Positions 8,179-20,228 of a stretch of DNA of 64,000 nucleotides are shown piece after piece. A program made the position numbers and the translations under genes. The notes beneath the pieces were generated by a model, which did not search any database, was not told the origin of the DNA, and worked only from the letters and a program-made list of their open reading frames with translations. The stretch is from contig CATKHK010000032.1 in NCBI GenBank assembly GCA_949751835.1, positions 248,001 to 312,000 of the forward strand, given 5' to 3'. Within the stretch, counting starts at the first letter, position 1, and each line of letters starts with the position of its first letter. This stretch comes from Blepharisma japonicum (lineage: Eukaryota; Ciliophora; Heterotrichea; Heterotrichida; Blepharismidae).

Positions 8179-10353
8179 TTACGCAACCTTAAACACGCCT
8201 CCGATCCATTTTTCTTTATTTTGTTCTCGGAATTTGTGAGCAGAAAACGGGTTATAAGGCAAATCAGTTGTGGGGTTAGCTTTGATGAATTCCCGAGACA
8301 CAGCTGTTGTGGGGGTGATGTTTTTGGCAGAAACTCAATGCTTTTTGGACTCTTTTTGCTCTTCTTGCTCAATTTTTTCAGGATCTTTGTAAGGGGCATC
8401 ATTTCTCATTGAGCCTAAGAATGGGTATTTGAGGGTTCGAGATTTTACGTTCAGGGTGTTAGGAGTTTCTGATTTAACTCTACTTGCAGGAAACTTTGTG
8501 GTTTTTATTTTTATTGGGCTTGGTTTAGCTAAATCGTCAGTGCTTGGGTTTTTTCTGAGCATAACTTTTGGCATTATATCAATGTTATATTCAGGATGTA
8601 GCATAGATCGGATTTGAAATTTATCTTTTCATATAGTAGGTTCCACACTTGAGCACTGGCTTGATTCCATATCTCCTTCATATTTTCCAATGACTTTTGT
8701 AAACTCATTTTCATTATTAACATTATAATTTTGTTCCTCTTCTTTATATTCCTGAGTTTCTTTGCTGATTTTATTAGCAATCCCATAAAAATTCCTTAAA
8801 TATTTAACTGACTCATTTTTGTCAAAATCCCCTCTCAGCTTCCAATTGCTTTTTGTGCCAGTTTTTACTAGCGAATCTCCTTGTATTATAATTTCTGAGC
8901 CTACTGGCTGAGTAAATGCATTTTTAATTAAAATTGGTCTATCAGTTGTCGCATTGTTTTCTAATGCTGCAAATTCATGATGCCTTTTGGATACAGCGAA
9001 TCCTGAATGTGAAGATTTTGGCCTGATGGGTTTATTAGGCTTTCCATTTGGATGAATTGAGGCTTCAAATTTCACAGTTGAAGCAGTAACTGGCCTACTT
9101 GGAGATGAAAATTTGTTGAAGGATTCTGAAGTTATTTGCATTGTAGATGAAGATACTGGACGATTTGACCCTGATGTAAAAGGACGGGTTGAACCCGAGG
9201 TGAAAGGACGAGTTGAACCTGAAAATGGCCGAGAAATAATTGCAGAAGCAGATTTACTGGTATCTACAGCTGTTAAGTGATATAAAGAGTCATTAGGCAT
9301 GTTGAAAATGGGCTTTGCTGGAAGAATTGAATAAACAACTTGTGATAAAGGCAAGTCCAGCCTATCTTTTTCTTTTTGGATTCTTTCTATCATGAATTCC
9401 ACGAAGTTTTTTAATACTTGGACAGTTTGAGGGTATTTTGGATTTATGTGAAACATAGAGCCTACAGCGTTGTGATGAAGAATTAGCTGGGATCCTCTTT
9501 GTGTTTCTGCAAATACTTGAAAACGATTATCATTTTCTGGCACTGCAATTGGGTGAATATCTCAAGCATTGCATTGGGGAATTAAAAAATCCTGAAGGCC
9601 AATATTTTTTACAAGTCAATGCTGGACATTTCTTTTATTTATTCGGCAAAGCGCTTCATTTTGTTTTCCAACATAAGCAGACTCAAGTTGATCAAACTGC
9701 TTTGGGTTATATTGATAAGGTTTTAGTATAAACCCCCTTAATTTTTCGTTTTCTTGAGCTGCTTTATGATGATGAAGCCCAATATTAGAAAACGGCAAAA
9801 ACTCATTCGCAGCAAAATCATAAGCATATAAATCACCAGTAACATTATCAAGAAATGCATCTCCAAGCTTCAAATTTGCCAAGACTGCTTTATCAATATT
9901 TTGAAAATCTTCAACTTTGCTTCCTTTACCTTGTCCATTTATCACTCGATTTATGTGAAATTTCGTGGCACATAAAAACACCAGCATCTCCATTCCACAT
10001 CCAGCTGCAAAAAGAACCTTTTTTGTCCTTTTGCACATTCTCATTAAAATCAAAAACTTTTTACATTTTTGATACCAAGGCAGTAAGTTTAAATCTCCAT
10101 CAATAAATACAAAATCTAAATGATCAAATGTTTTTTGTGCTTCTGGGCTGAGATATTTAGTATTAAGCTCATATAAATAGCTATCTATTGTGTTTATGTC
10201 AACGGTTGCAAATTCTATGTGTGAAATTGGTATAAATTTCTGATGGGAAAAAGACTATATGAATAATACCTCTTTTACTGATTTTTCAAAGTCTGAAAAG
10301 CCTCGATTTCCTTCATCTGTCTCAGGAAAGGCGTTAACAATTAGAACTCTCAT
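8179..10353 (-). CDS. Large protein with amidotransferase-like N-terminal fold
   Basis: One 15-nt intron (10255-10269) and four TGA-as-Trp codons give a 719-residue protein, MRVLIVNAFPE to GGVFKVA, stop TAA. The first 140 residues look like a class I glutamine amidotransferase or flavodoxin-like fold: strand MRVLIVNAF, strand LDFVFIDGD and a nucleophile elbow with Cys in LFAAGCGMEML. The His-Glu partners are not evident, so catalysis is doubtful. The middle is Ser/Pro-rich with short tandem repeats (STRPFTSG, near 9160-9225). The C-terminus has a TAVSREFIKANP-type segment. Such long proteins with a dead enzyme fold occur in cilia, but I do not recognise this one. Confidence 0.65.
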
Positions 10354-10365
10354 ATTTATAAAATT

Positions 10366-11019
10366 CTAAATTTGGTCATATTTAAGATTAAGAATTTCTT
10401 GCTGAGATTTTTGTGCCAATTTTGAGTTTCTCTGGTTTTCTGTTTCTAAATAAGCCACCATTTCTTGAAGATGCTGATTTTTTTGATATAAATCGGAAGG
10501 TTCTCTCCAATCTTCTATTTCTTCTGGCGCTGAAACTTCTCCCCAGCCTTCTTGGAGGATTCTAGGAATTTGTAAAGCTATTGTACACTCCTTTCCATCA
10601 AGTTCATAATTAGTTTCAATTAAAACAGCTGCAGCTTCATCTTCACGTACTGAGCGAGGTGTATTCATAGGCTCCATTAAAAAGATTGAGTTTACTCGAA
10701 GTTCATCCATGGTGATAAAATTCAATTTTAAATCGAAGTCTCCTTTTAAAGCTTTTCCTAAGAATAATTTTAGCCAAAAAAGGGAAGCATTTTTATAAAT
10801 CGGTACTAATAAATCCCTAGGAAGAATATCAATCGAATATACGGTCACTCGCCTCTCACTTTCAATTGTGATGTTTAATAAAGTAGGCGTTTTTAATTTG
10901 ATTTTGCATAAATGCTCAGCTCTTACTGCACTGTTTTGGATTCTGATTAGAGCTCGGTCTTCTTCTCTAGCTTCTTTGAAGTCCTCAGAGGTTCATTCAC
11001 CTTTAAGAATATCAGTCAT
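10366..11019 (-). CDS. Unknown protein with C-terminal coiled coil
   Basis: A 217-residue protein starting MTDILKGEWTSEDF, with the Trp encoded by TGA, and ending at TAG. The central part looks like a beta-rich domain (LKTPTLLNITIESERRV; LDGKECTIALQIPRIL). The last 40 residues (DLYQKNQHLQEMVAYLETEN) form a coiled coil. The start was chosen because it is the first in-frame ATG, and a GTG at 10848 would drop 57 well-composed residues. It lies 12 bp upstream of the start of the amidotransferase-like gene on the same strand. No family recognised. Confidence 0.6.
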
Positions 11020-11041
11020 TTAAATATTTATGGAAAATTAT

Positions 11042-12148
11042 TTAAAAATTATTTTCATAAGATCTTCTAATAATATCATTCGTTTTTCTTGTCATTGTTC
11101 TTCTAAGACTAGAACTGCGATTTATTATTACTGGAAGCCTTTTACCATCCCTCCCAATGGGATTTTTTTCAGCTTGTTTTTGGATGAACTTTTCTTGGGC
11201 ATATTTTAAGTTTTTTAATGCAGCATCTCTAGATGCTGTTGGTCTAGGCTTTTGCAGAGGTGAAGTTGGAGTAGAATTTTTAATAGAGGGCTGCGATGAT
11301 TTTGCATTGGAAGATCTATCGATATTCATAATTCATAAATCTTTTGTAGCTGCTATTTCTTCAAATTTAACAGCGCTATTGTGATAATCAACTTCGTCAG
11401 TTGATTTCCAAAAATCTATATCTTCTTGAGGAAAACTAGTTATTTCATTGATTTTTTTTATTTTCTGTATCTTAGTTTTATTCGAGCCATAAGTTGGAAT
11501 ACTCTCTAGCATAACTTGCAATTGATTTATTTTATCATCTTTTGCTTGAAGTTTAGCTTTCAATGAGGCGATTTCCATCTTATAATCTTCGTTCATTCTT
11601 TCTAATGTAAAAATCTTTTCTTTAAATTCCTCAATATTTGGCTGTTTTTCATATTTTGGTGATTGATCTGTTCATGATTTATTTAAACTCTGGGCTGAAT
11701 CTCTAATTAAGGGTATTTCAGGGATAAATTGAGATTCTGATGGTAGCTGAGGACTTTGTGACTCAGCAAATGGAAAAGAGCCAGGAACCGTTTCCATGCT
11801 ATACATGATATCTGTTTCATCAAATCCAATAAATCATGGAATTTTTTCAATTTTTAGCTCTTCCATAAAGATTCTTTTATCATTATTCTCCAAACGCACA
11901 ATCTCTATAGATATCTCTCCTTCCTCAATAAGTTTTTTGATTTTTTCCTCATTCTTAAAAGCAATCCCCACAATCCTGCACTGATACTGAAAATACTCAA
12001 CAGCTTCCAAAAATTCTTGCAAAGATCCTAAAGAATCCTCATCAAAACAAGCAAACCACACAGGATTTCCTTTCTCAAACTCTATAACAATTTCTTTATT
12101 GTCATATAGTGATCGAAACCCTGATATTTTTTCTAAAAAATTTGCCAT
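11042..12148 (-). CDS. Unknown protein with coiled coil and basic tail
   Basis: Three TGA-as-Trp codons join three open stretches into one intronless 368-residue protein. The N-terminal 100 residues (MANFLEKISGFRSLYDNKEI onward) look globular. A coiled coil follows (MEIASLKAKLQAKDDKINQL, about residues 190-215). The C-terminus is rich in Ser, Pro, Arg and Lys (PTASRDAALKNLKYAQEKF; RSSSLRRTMTRKT) and carries several possible basophilic phosphorylation sites. It is 21 bp downstream of the CDPK stop, so it could share regulatory sequence, but nothing proves a functional link. Confidence 0.6.
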
Positions 12149-12169
12149 TTAAAAAATTTAATTTCAAGC

Positions 12170-13750
12170 TTAAAATGCTTTATTTCGCATGATTGCAATA
12201 AACTCAGCAAAATCAATTACCCCATCTCCATTTGTGTCTACTTCTTTTAAAATGTTTTGACATTCTTGGAAGTTTATTGAAGGGTCAGCAGATAAGAAAT
12301 TTTGTAGTTCTTTAGCAGAAATTGTTCCGCTAGTATCAGTATCATAAGCTTTAAAAGCTCTTTCCAGTTTTGTTATAGAAAGAGACCTTTCTCAATCAGT
12401 TGCTACAGTAATAAACTCTGAAAAATCGATATAGCCATTTTGATCGATATCGCATCTTTCCATTACTTCTCTGGCATCTAGTATACTTCCCAGCTTAACT
12501 TTGGCAATTCCTGCTTCCAGCTCTTCTTTGCTTATCTTCCCGTCTCCATCTTTATCAATATTTCTGAAAACTTCTTCCAGCTGTTGTGTTTCTTCACATG
12601 CTGATAAATGTGTAGCTATAAATGCTAAGGTGGCTTGTTTAAGCTTCACATTGGCATGAAATGATTTTAGCCTTGCTAAGCAGCTGATATGCAATGGTCT
12701 ATCTTTAATAGCTCCACAAGATCTTTGCTGGATTCATTTATGGTTCATGGCTTGCTCTGCTGTAAATCGCTCTGCTACATTTAATTTTAGCAAATTTAAT
12801 ATAAGATCTTGTGCTTCTGTAGAAATACTTCTCCATTCTTCTGTATTTATTTTAAATTTTCCTCGTCTAATTCTTCTGAATAAATCGTTAATATTTCTTG
12901 CGTTAAATGGAGGATAACCAATTAAAATGATAAAAAGCACTACTCCGCAGCTTCACAAATCGCATTTTTCGTCATAATTTTTGTCTAGTACTTCTGGTGC
13001 TACAAAATAAGGCTATATTATTTTTACAGTTCCTAAAAGTTCAGTAAACTTTTGATTGTCAACCATTTTGGAGGAATGGCCGAAATCTATGATTTTTAAT
13101 AAAGAATTTTCTCCAGGATACTCAAATAAGAGGTTTTCAGGCTTTATGTCTCTATGTACAATACCAAGCTTATGGCAATGAGAAAGGCCTGAAAATATCT
13201 GCTGCATATATTTAGCTGCTTGATTTTCAGTAAAATCTTCAGAATTTGTAATTCTCTCAATTAGGTTAGAGCCTGTGCATAGCTCAGTAATAATGTAATA
13301 AGTTTGCGGTTCTTCGATGAATTCTAAGATTCTGACAATATTTGGGTGATCCTATATATTTCTTACAACATGAATTAAATTTTCTATTTCAGTCAATATA
13401 TGCTCTGTGATCATCTTAGATCTATCAATAGCCTTAACCGCCCTTAAAAGGCCTGTCGCTTTGTCTTGCACTTTATATACAGTTCCATAGCCGCCTGAGC
13501 CTATACGTTCTATAATCTCAAACTCTTCCATCAGCGTAGCAGCTCTTTTTTTGATAAAAGAAGCTTTTCTTACTCTGAAACTCAGTGATGTAGGCCTTTT
13601 ATCATAAGTTGTGTATACTTCTTCAGGGCCGCCTAATGAATCAAGAGATTCACGACTTTTATCATGGATAGAGATTTTATGTCTTAAAGAGGAAGCCAAC
13701 GGGTCTTTGTTTGTAATTCCCACAATCTTTAATGTCTGGCAGCATCCCAT
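12170..13750 (-). CDS. Calcium-dependent protein kinase (CDPK) with four EF hands
   Basis: Two 15-nt introns (13352-13366 and 13013-13027) and three TGA-as-Trp codons give 516 residues, a normal CDPK length. MGCCQ at the N-terminus fits myristoylation plus palmitoylation and membrane targeting. Kinase motifs are complete: Gly loop IGSGGYGTVY (83-92), Lys106 in RAVKAI, HRDIKPEN, DFG in IIDFGHSS, APEV and DLWSCGVVLF with Trp from TGA. After a junction helix come four canonical EF loops: DKDGDGKISKEE, DIDQNGYIDFSE, DTDTSGTISAKE and DTNGDGVIDFAE. The kinase should phosphorylate Ser/Thr substrates when calcium binds. CDPKs are shared by plants, ciliates and apicomplexans. Confidence 0.93.
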
Positions 13751-14163
13751 ACTGATTTTATAAATTAATAAATAAACTGATTTACAAAATGAATTTAAAA
13801 GTTTTTAACCTATCTATGTGAGCTGAAAAGTGATATAACGGAAAATAAGCCATAAAGGACTAATGTTTAAAAGTTTGCTCATTGAAGGTAATCCATTTAT
13901 TCATGCATGCATATTAAATTTGAGGTTGCAAATTTAAAAAAAATTTATTATAATTATTTTGAAAATTAAACCTTCATAATTATCTGTTGGATAAATGTAC
14001 CTCTTCTAGCAATTATTAATGTAACGCCTTTTTTTAATTTTGAAATTTACATAATACATTTATCATTAAAAGAGAGGCTAATTCTTTAACTAGTTTTCTT
14101 AATATTCCATTATTAAAATTCCAAATTATCGAAAAGCCTCGCCTCACTTGAAACATAGAAAAA
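13751..14163. other. Intergenic, divergent promoter region
   Basis: 413 bp of AT-rich DNA between the divergent CDPK and 14164 genes. I see no open frame, intron-linked exon, tRNA or strong hairpin. It presumably holds both promoters. Confidence 0.5.
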
Positions 14164-14607
14164 ATGATGAACTCAACTTTCGATAATTTTACCAGTGTCT
14201 TATCAAAAACCTACAAATCCCCTTCTCCTATATCCTACCGTTTTCAATTGAAAAGTTCTCTATCAAAATCCCCACGAAAGCAAAAAACTCCTAAAGATCT
14301 CAAAGAATACACTCTAGATGACTTTAAATTTCCTCCAGTATTGAGAATAGCATCACCAAAAACAATAAGAATCAGAACAAAAACACCCTCAAGGCAAAGC
14401 AGAGGCTTAACTAATGGACTTTGCATACAAGGAAAATGCGTAAGTACAATGAGAGCTGCATCTGCTCATATGGTGCTTAACTCTTTTGAACTTCAAGATC
14501 CAAGTAGATGTATTAAAAGTAGATTGCTTGAAAAGCGATCAAAAAACAGTGGGCAAATTGTATTGAATACAGAGCAGGATGAGTTTAAAGTATGGGGAGA
14601 AAATTAA
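14164..14607 (+). CDS. Small basic protein, unknown
   Basis: A 147-residue protein (MMNSTFDNFTSVLSKTYKSP to EFKVWGEN), stop TAA, no intron or TGA. It is rich in Ser, Lys, Arg and Pro (SSLSKSPRKQKTPKDLKEY; KTIRIRTKTPSRQS), suggesting disorder and a nucleic-acid or cytoskeletal role. No domain is recognised. Its 3' end is 31 bp from that of the convergent DNAAF5-like gene, so the two 3' UTRs almost touch. Codon use looks like its neighbours. Confidence 0.6.
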   Translation: MMNSTFDNFTSVLSKTYKSPSPISYRFQLKSSLSKSPRKQKTPKDLKEYTLDDFKFPPVLRIASPKTIRIRTKTPSRQSRGLTNGLCIQGKCVSTMRAASAHMVLNSFELQDPSRCIKSRLLEKRSKNSGQIVLNTEQDEFKVWGEN

Positions 14608-14638
14608 ATAATGTCTATTTACTTAATTCGTTTAAGAT

Positions 14639-16829
14639 CTAAGGAATGTTTATTACAGCGTCAATATATTCCCAAGTCTTATTATCACTTCTTTCTTGAG
14701 CCTCCTTTGCGATTTTCTCTAGAGAAGCTTTACTTATCATCTTCACAGCTAAAATGCATTTATGTGCGACTTCTCTGCACTCATTCTGGTCAATCACACT
14801 TCTTGACAGCTTATTTACAATTAACTCTAAATCTTTTCCAAAACTAGAATTTAAACTTTTAAGTTTTTTGTTTTGCTGCATTTCAAAATTTTCTTGTTTT
14901 GGATTTTCAATAGCAGAAACAATGCTTAATAGGCAATTTAAAGCTTTAGCTTTAATATTTCCAACTTGATTTTCATGAATAAAAAGGATTTTATTTACAG
15001 CGTGGTGGAAAAGCTGAGTTTTTTTATAGGTAATAAAAATGATGCTTTCTCTGGTAAAGCTAGATGCATTAGAAAAGATTCTGCTTACTTCGTCAAGTGC
15101 TTCCATTTTTACAGTCACTTGGTCATCATCAAAGCATTTTATTAGTTTTCATATCAGCTTCGAATTAAAGCCATGAGTTTTATAAGAATTGAGAGTTAGT
15201 ATAGCTTCTTGTCTCATATATGAGATTAATTCATGAGATTTAGTTTTTGGCGAAAGGCACTGAATGATAATTGAATCTATAGTTGAGGAGAAATCATAAG
15301 CTTTATTTCTAATCAATTCTAAGCATTCTTTATGTAGTTCATGCTTTCCTTTATAACTAATAATCTTTTGCACAATATTCAAGGTAAGCTCAGCAGTTTC
15401 TTTGCTTTCGTTAAAAGAAAGGCTATTAAGCTTACTCACCAATATTTTAAAGTGAATTCACTGTTTAGTAATTTACCTTTTTATGCTCTGTATTTCAATT
15501 TTTTATATCAGAATTAACAAGCAATGCATTAAGCATCTCACATATAGATTCTACGAAAGGAATTAGCTTGTCAGTATTTAATAAAATATTTTTCAATAAA
15601 ATTTTATTCATTGTCTCAAAACAATTATTACTCATTTCTACAATAGAATGGGATTGTGAGAGGCTTTCACAATGGATAACTATCCATAAAATAGCTGTGG
15701 AGTTTTCTATTATGACAGTAAAGTCTTTAATATCATTGATATTTTCATATACTTTGGCAAGCAAAGTATCTATTGTTTTCAAGCAATTGAAAGCTTGAGG
15801 GCCTATCATTGAACTAAGGGAAAAATTGTATAGAGTTGTAATAATGGTTTCTAATTGAGGATCAAGCTTTTTGTGCAGAATTGCTATTTCTAAGTGGCCT
15901 TCAAGAAGCAAAGCTAAAATTCCAAGAGCTGTTTCCCCATTTCATTCTTGAGGCCTTGCTGAGCTGGAAAAGCAGTTTATGTGACACCCACAGTTTTCTT
16001 CCTGTCTAAGTTAATATTACATTGAATTAAAAGAGTTTAGGACAATAGGTAAATATGTATCGATTGCCAAAAATCTTCCAAGCAATTTTAAACCAATCTC
16101 AATTTTTTCTAAAATTTCAACTTTTTCATTATTTTCAATAATTAATCTTGATAAATTCAGAAAGGATTCAATATTTTGGCTCATTCTGTCTTCTGTATAT
16201 ATAATCAGTGTAACCAAAATATTAGCTGAAAAAATCTTTGAACTTAAATTTCAAGCAGAAAATTCTTGCACAGCTCTGTCATAAAGTTTATCAAAATGCT
16301 TTCTAAATAAATATCTTGCGCCTGCTCGAGGTCGTTTTATAATAGGATTTGGTAATGATAAGCTTGGCCTATGCCCTTTTGCTCTTGGATCTCTAATAAT
16401 TTCATTATTTTCTCTTTCATTTATTGCGCCGATTTCTTCGATGATCTCAAAAGTTGTTTCTCTTACTGTTTCATTATTGTCAAAAAGCCCTATAATAAGG
16501 TAGGGAATTAGCCATTTCTCAAGATCATATTTATTTTGATGATTTGTTAAGATGTCTCCACACATCCTTATAAAATTTTCTCTAACTTCTGGCGAAGGAT
16601 GTTTTATCACTGAGCAAATTATGCTTTGAAAATCAATAAACTTTGATAAGGGTGCAGATTCTGGGTCATCAATAGATGTTAACGATTGAAGTAACTCTAT
16701 ATTTTCTTCTAAATTTGATTTATTTATAGCATTATTTAAAAGTTCAATGCCTTCTATTTTCTTGTTTAAATCTTCATTTCCTAAATAATCTAAGATGTCT
16801 TCTTGGTCTTTTTGTCTTTGTATATTCAT
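14639..16829 (-). CDS. HEAT-repeat protein resembling dynein assembly factor DNAAF5 (HEATR2)
   Basis: Introns at 16006-16020 (15 nt) and 15461-15476 (16 nt) and five TGA-as-Trp codons yield a 719-residue all-helical protein ending at TAG. HEAT-like helices appear throughout, for example HPSPEVRENFIRMCGDIL and LIIGLFDNNETVRETTFEII. The segment AWNLSSKIFSANILVTLIIY, followed by EDRMSQNIESFL, resembles the central motif I recall from DNAAF5, a cytoplasmic factor for preassembly of axonemal dynein arms. Length is somewhat short of the roughly 850 residues of animal homologues. The HEAT fold is solid; the DNAAF5 identity is moderately supported and fits a ciliate. Confidence 0.65.
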
Positions 16830-16958
16830 ATTTGTAAATATGTTTTGTCTCCATTAAAGTCCTTATTTTTTAAGTTATAATAGATCTAATACTAATTAAA
16901 ACATAAAAAAAGCATTTATTAAAGGTATTTTGAAAATTAGTACAATGAAATTTTAGGG

Positions 16959-16988
16959 AAAAATATTGCGTTCCACCTCAATATTTTT
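16959..16988. promoter_or_regulatory. Inverted repeat in a divergent intergenic region
   Basis: AAAAATATTG and CAATATTTTT form a perfect 10-bp stem around a 10-nt loop, CGTTCCACCT, that is GC-richer than the surroundings. It lies in the 473-bp gap (16830-17302) between the divergent DNAAF5-like gene and the 17303 gene. The rest of the gap is AT-rich with nothing else visible. It could be a protein-binding site or a chance palindrome in AT-rich DNA. Confidence 0.25.
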
Positions 16989-17302
16989 TATAATTTTTTT
17001 TGAAGTATCTTAATATGAAAACTTAATAAATATAGTGCTAAATCTTCTCAAAAATATGATTATAATTTTTTATGCTCAGCAAAGCTCATTTTAGATTATA
17101 TGAATTTCCCTTAATAAATGGTAAGAGGAAGATTTATATATTTTTATTCCAATCATTTTGGTAATAATTAAGTTATATCATCTATTGGAAATTCAAAAGC
17201 ACCAATTTCATCTAAAATATTTTATCATATACAGTTTTATTGAAACTACTTTGAAGTAGTTAAATAAAAAATAAAACAGGGGGCTAATTTATCAAAATTA
17301 TA

Positions 17303-18346
17303 ATGTCGAAATTGCCAGATAGTAATACTCTAGTCGATTTCTATAGCTCGATCTCTACTCTTCACCAGGAATCCCAAGCTCGCATAAACACTGTATTTGA
17401 AAGTCTCAGACAAGAAGCAGTTGCCCTCCTTCACAAGTATCTTGTCTCCCTCGAACGTAATAATGAAGATCCTGAAGAAGCCTCTACAAATACTTCAGCC
17501 TCTCCTAAACACTCAAAGAATCCAGAAAACCTCATCTATCCTACCAATACTGAAATCCCACCTCAAAAACCTCAACTTAGAATCGCAAAAACAGAAAATT
17601 CCAAAATCAGAGAAGAAAGCAATGAAGAGGACAATGACTCAGACACTCCTAATCTACCTACCAAAAGAAAAAGAAAAGCCAGAATTAATATTTTAAATCT
17701 TGACATTCCTTACCTAAATGAGTTCAAAGAAAAAGTCGAAATTTTTAAAGAAATGGCCAGAAATTTGTATGACAAAAATATTTCTCCAAAATTAATTTCA
17801 AAATTATTGAATTTTCCACTAAATGTGATACATGTTCTTGGAAACTGGACTCAAATTTCTTATGATATCGCTAAAAAAAATAGAGAAATAAAGAAAAATG
17901 TCTTAAAGTTATCTGAGGAAGGGCTTTCTATAAGTGACATTTGTGACAAACTTTCAATAAAGAAAAATATCGCAAGCATGATATTAGACGAATGCTCTTT
18001 ATCAGCTGTTATTAGATCTCCTGAAGAAAAAAGAAAATTTATTAAAAATGTGATAGAAAATGATGAAGTTTCAAAGCACGTTATATCAAAAATCACAGGA
18101 ATTAATATAGTGAAACTTTATGATTGAATTAATCAGTATAACAATAATCTACCTTTTAGCAATGACGAATATATTACTGAAGACGAAGGATATTCAAAAG
18201 ATGAGATTAGAAAATCGATTTATGATTATTTTATGAGTGGGTCGGCAGAAGTAGCTGCAGAAAAAAATGGTATTCCAAACTCTGAACTTGTAATGAAATG
18301 GGTGACCTGTTTGGAGAATTGTGGAAAACCAAAAAAAAGCGAATAA
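17303..18346 (+). CDS. Protein with several helix-turn-helix-like repeats
   Basis: A 347-residue protein with one TGA-as-Trp codon and no intron, stop TAA. The first 120 residues are polar and end in a nuclear-localisation-like KRKRKAR. Then come about four HTH-like units of 35-45 residues, including LSEEGLSISDICDKLSIKKN, ENDEVSKHVISKITGINIVK and FMSGSAEVAAEKNGIPNSEL. The pattern resembles homeodomain-like or transposase-type HTH modules. The last unit is similar in spacing to the C-terminus of the protein at 31988. A nuclear DNA-binding role is inferred; no named family is recognised. Confidence 0.65.
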
Positions 18347-18569
18347 ATGTAAATTTAAATTTGTTTAATTTATTATAGTGTTTAGGATAAAAGTGATTAG
18401 TTGAAATCGTTGAATGCTATATAATATTGGGGATATTATTTTATAGTAAAATTTAGTATGGCGTAAATTATACTCGCTATCATTTCGACAGATCATTAAA
18501 ACAATTGAATTTATACTTAAAGCCAAAGAATATATGATTTATTGGTTTCAAAGCCAAACGAATATAAAT

Positions 18570-19982
18570 ATGGATTTATCAAAACCCTATGATGAAGAAA
18601 TTTATGAGACCGAACAGTTCATTAAAAAACTTAGAAATAAATCAAAAACCACTGAGGAATCTTCATGAGAAAAATTTAAAGCATCACTTATAGTGATCCA
18701 GAATTCAGAAAGAGAGCTTTTTGTGATATTTTTTATTAATATCATGTTAAGCCTTGACTATTATATATTAACTACAATGATTCCGCTTTATTTTTCCCAA
18801 GAAGAAGGTGCATCAGATACAGAAGCTGGAGTTGTCTTCGGGCTTGTAGGTATTGTAATAGGCATTCTTGCGGTTTTCCTGGGTCCATTTGTGAATAAAT
18901 TAGGATGTAAGCAATCCTTAATCATATCAGGTGGATTTACATTTATCGGATATTTGCTTCTCTTATCAACGAGGAATATAATAGTAAATCTGATTGGAGT
19001 TATATGCTTTTTAACAGTAGGGTGCTCAATGTCATGATCTGTTGTAGAATTAGGGGCTAAATTGTATACAGCAAAAGAAGCAAGAAATACAAGTAATTCC
19101 TTATTAATGATAGGGAATTTTTTCTCAGGAATTTTGGCTGGAACTGCTATTGATTTTATTTGGACAAATAATGGCAATATAAATAACAAATATTTTACAA
19201 TTTACAGCACTGCTGCTTTTGCTGCAGGATTATCATTTCTTGCAGCAATATCTATGAGGGAGCCTCGTGAAACTGAAACAGAAGAAGAGGAAGAAATTAC
19301 TTTTTCAAGAAATTTGTATATAAAGAAAAAATTTTGGAGATTTTTAGCTCTAATTTTTCTATTGATTTTGCTTCGAAGTGGATGCTTTGGGCATTTAGAT
19401 GCAACTTTTCCAAAATATCTTACAAGACAAGAAGGAGAAAAAGCTCATTTTGGCGCATATTTAGCTTTACACTCTGCTACAATGCTTTGCGGCACTATAG
19501 GCTTTACCCCAATTTCCTACAATTTCTCAAGTTATTCTTTAATTCTAGCAGGAGCTGTTATGGGCTCAATTGCTCCTTTATTTTTAGCTATAGGAGGAAG
19601 CACGTTTTATTTTATTTGCTTTGTGCTTGTGGTGTCTGCAGGTGAAAGTTTATGGGTTCCAAGATTATTAGACTACACTATAAGAATTGCCCCTAAAGGA
19701 GAAGAAGGGACCTACTTGGCATTATGCAATTGCCCCTTTTACTTTGGTATGATTGTGACTGGAATTTTTTCTGGAAATTTACTTGAGATGTATTGTCCTG
19801 AGGAAGGAGATAATAATTGTGACAAAATGTGGCTTATAATAGGAATTTGTGGCATGGTAATTCCTATCTTATTGTTTATTTTCAGAAAAATACTAGAGCA
19901 GCCAGATGTTGAAGAAGAAAATCCATATATGCCTTGCTTCAAAGAAGGAAAATTTAATTATGATAAAGTTCCAATAAACTAA
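18570..19982 (+). CDS. MFS transporter
   Basis: A 470-residue membrane protein with two TGA-as-Trp codons and no intron, stop TAA. A cytosolic N-terminus of about 45 residues precedes roughly 12 hydrophobic segments in two halves, split by an acidic loop (ETETEEEEEITFSR). The motif GPFVNKLGCKQSLIISG after the second segment matches the MFS loop 2-3 signature. Substrate cannot be told from sequence; the family includes spinster-like lipid and sugar or anion carriers. The start at 18570 is chosen because it restores the usual cytosolic head; an internal ATG at 18693 would remove it. Confidence 0.8.
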
Positions 19983-20027
19983 TATAAATAATTACGCATT
20001 TTAATCAAGTGAAATAATAATATTCAT

Positions 20028-20064
20028 TTTGTAGTAAACACTACAAATTATGATAACGCTATCA
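20028..20064. promoter_or_regulatory. Two adjacent small hairpins
   Basis: TTTGTAGT-AAAC-ACTACAAA (20028-20047, 8-bp stem) is followed at once by a second element, ATGATA-ACGC-TATCAT (6-bp stem). They lie between the stop of the MFS gene and the start of the importin-7-like gene. They may mark the MFS 3' end or be transcription-factor sites. No other feature is seen in this gap. Confidence 0.25.
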
Positions 20065-20228
20065 TTTATCGCCTCGAAAAATAATATCATTTACCATAAA
20101 AATAGTTAATATCAAATTTAATGAAATTTCTAAATACCGTAACAAAAAATTAAGATTTGCAATTATTATCATTCTACAAGAATTTCCAACATATTTTATT
20201 CCTAATAAATCTTAATTCCATAAAAATA

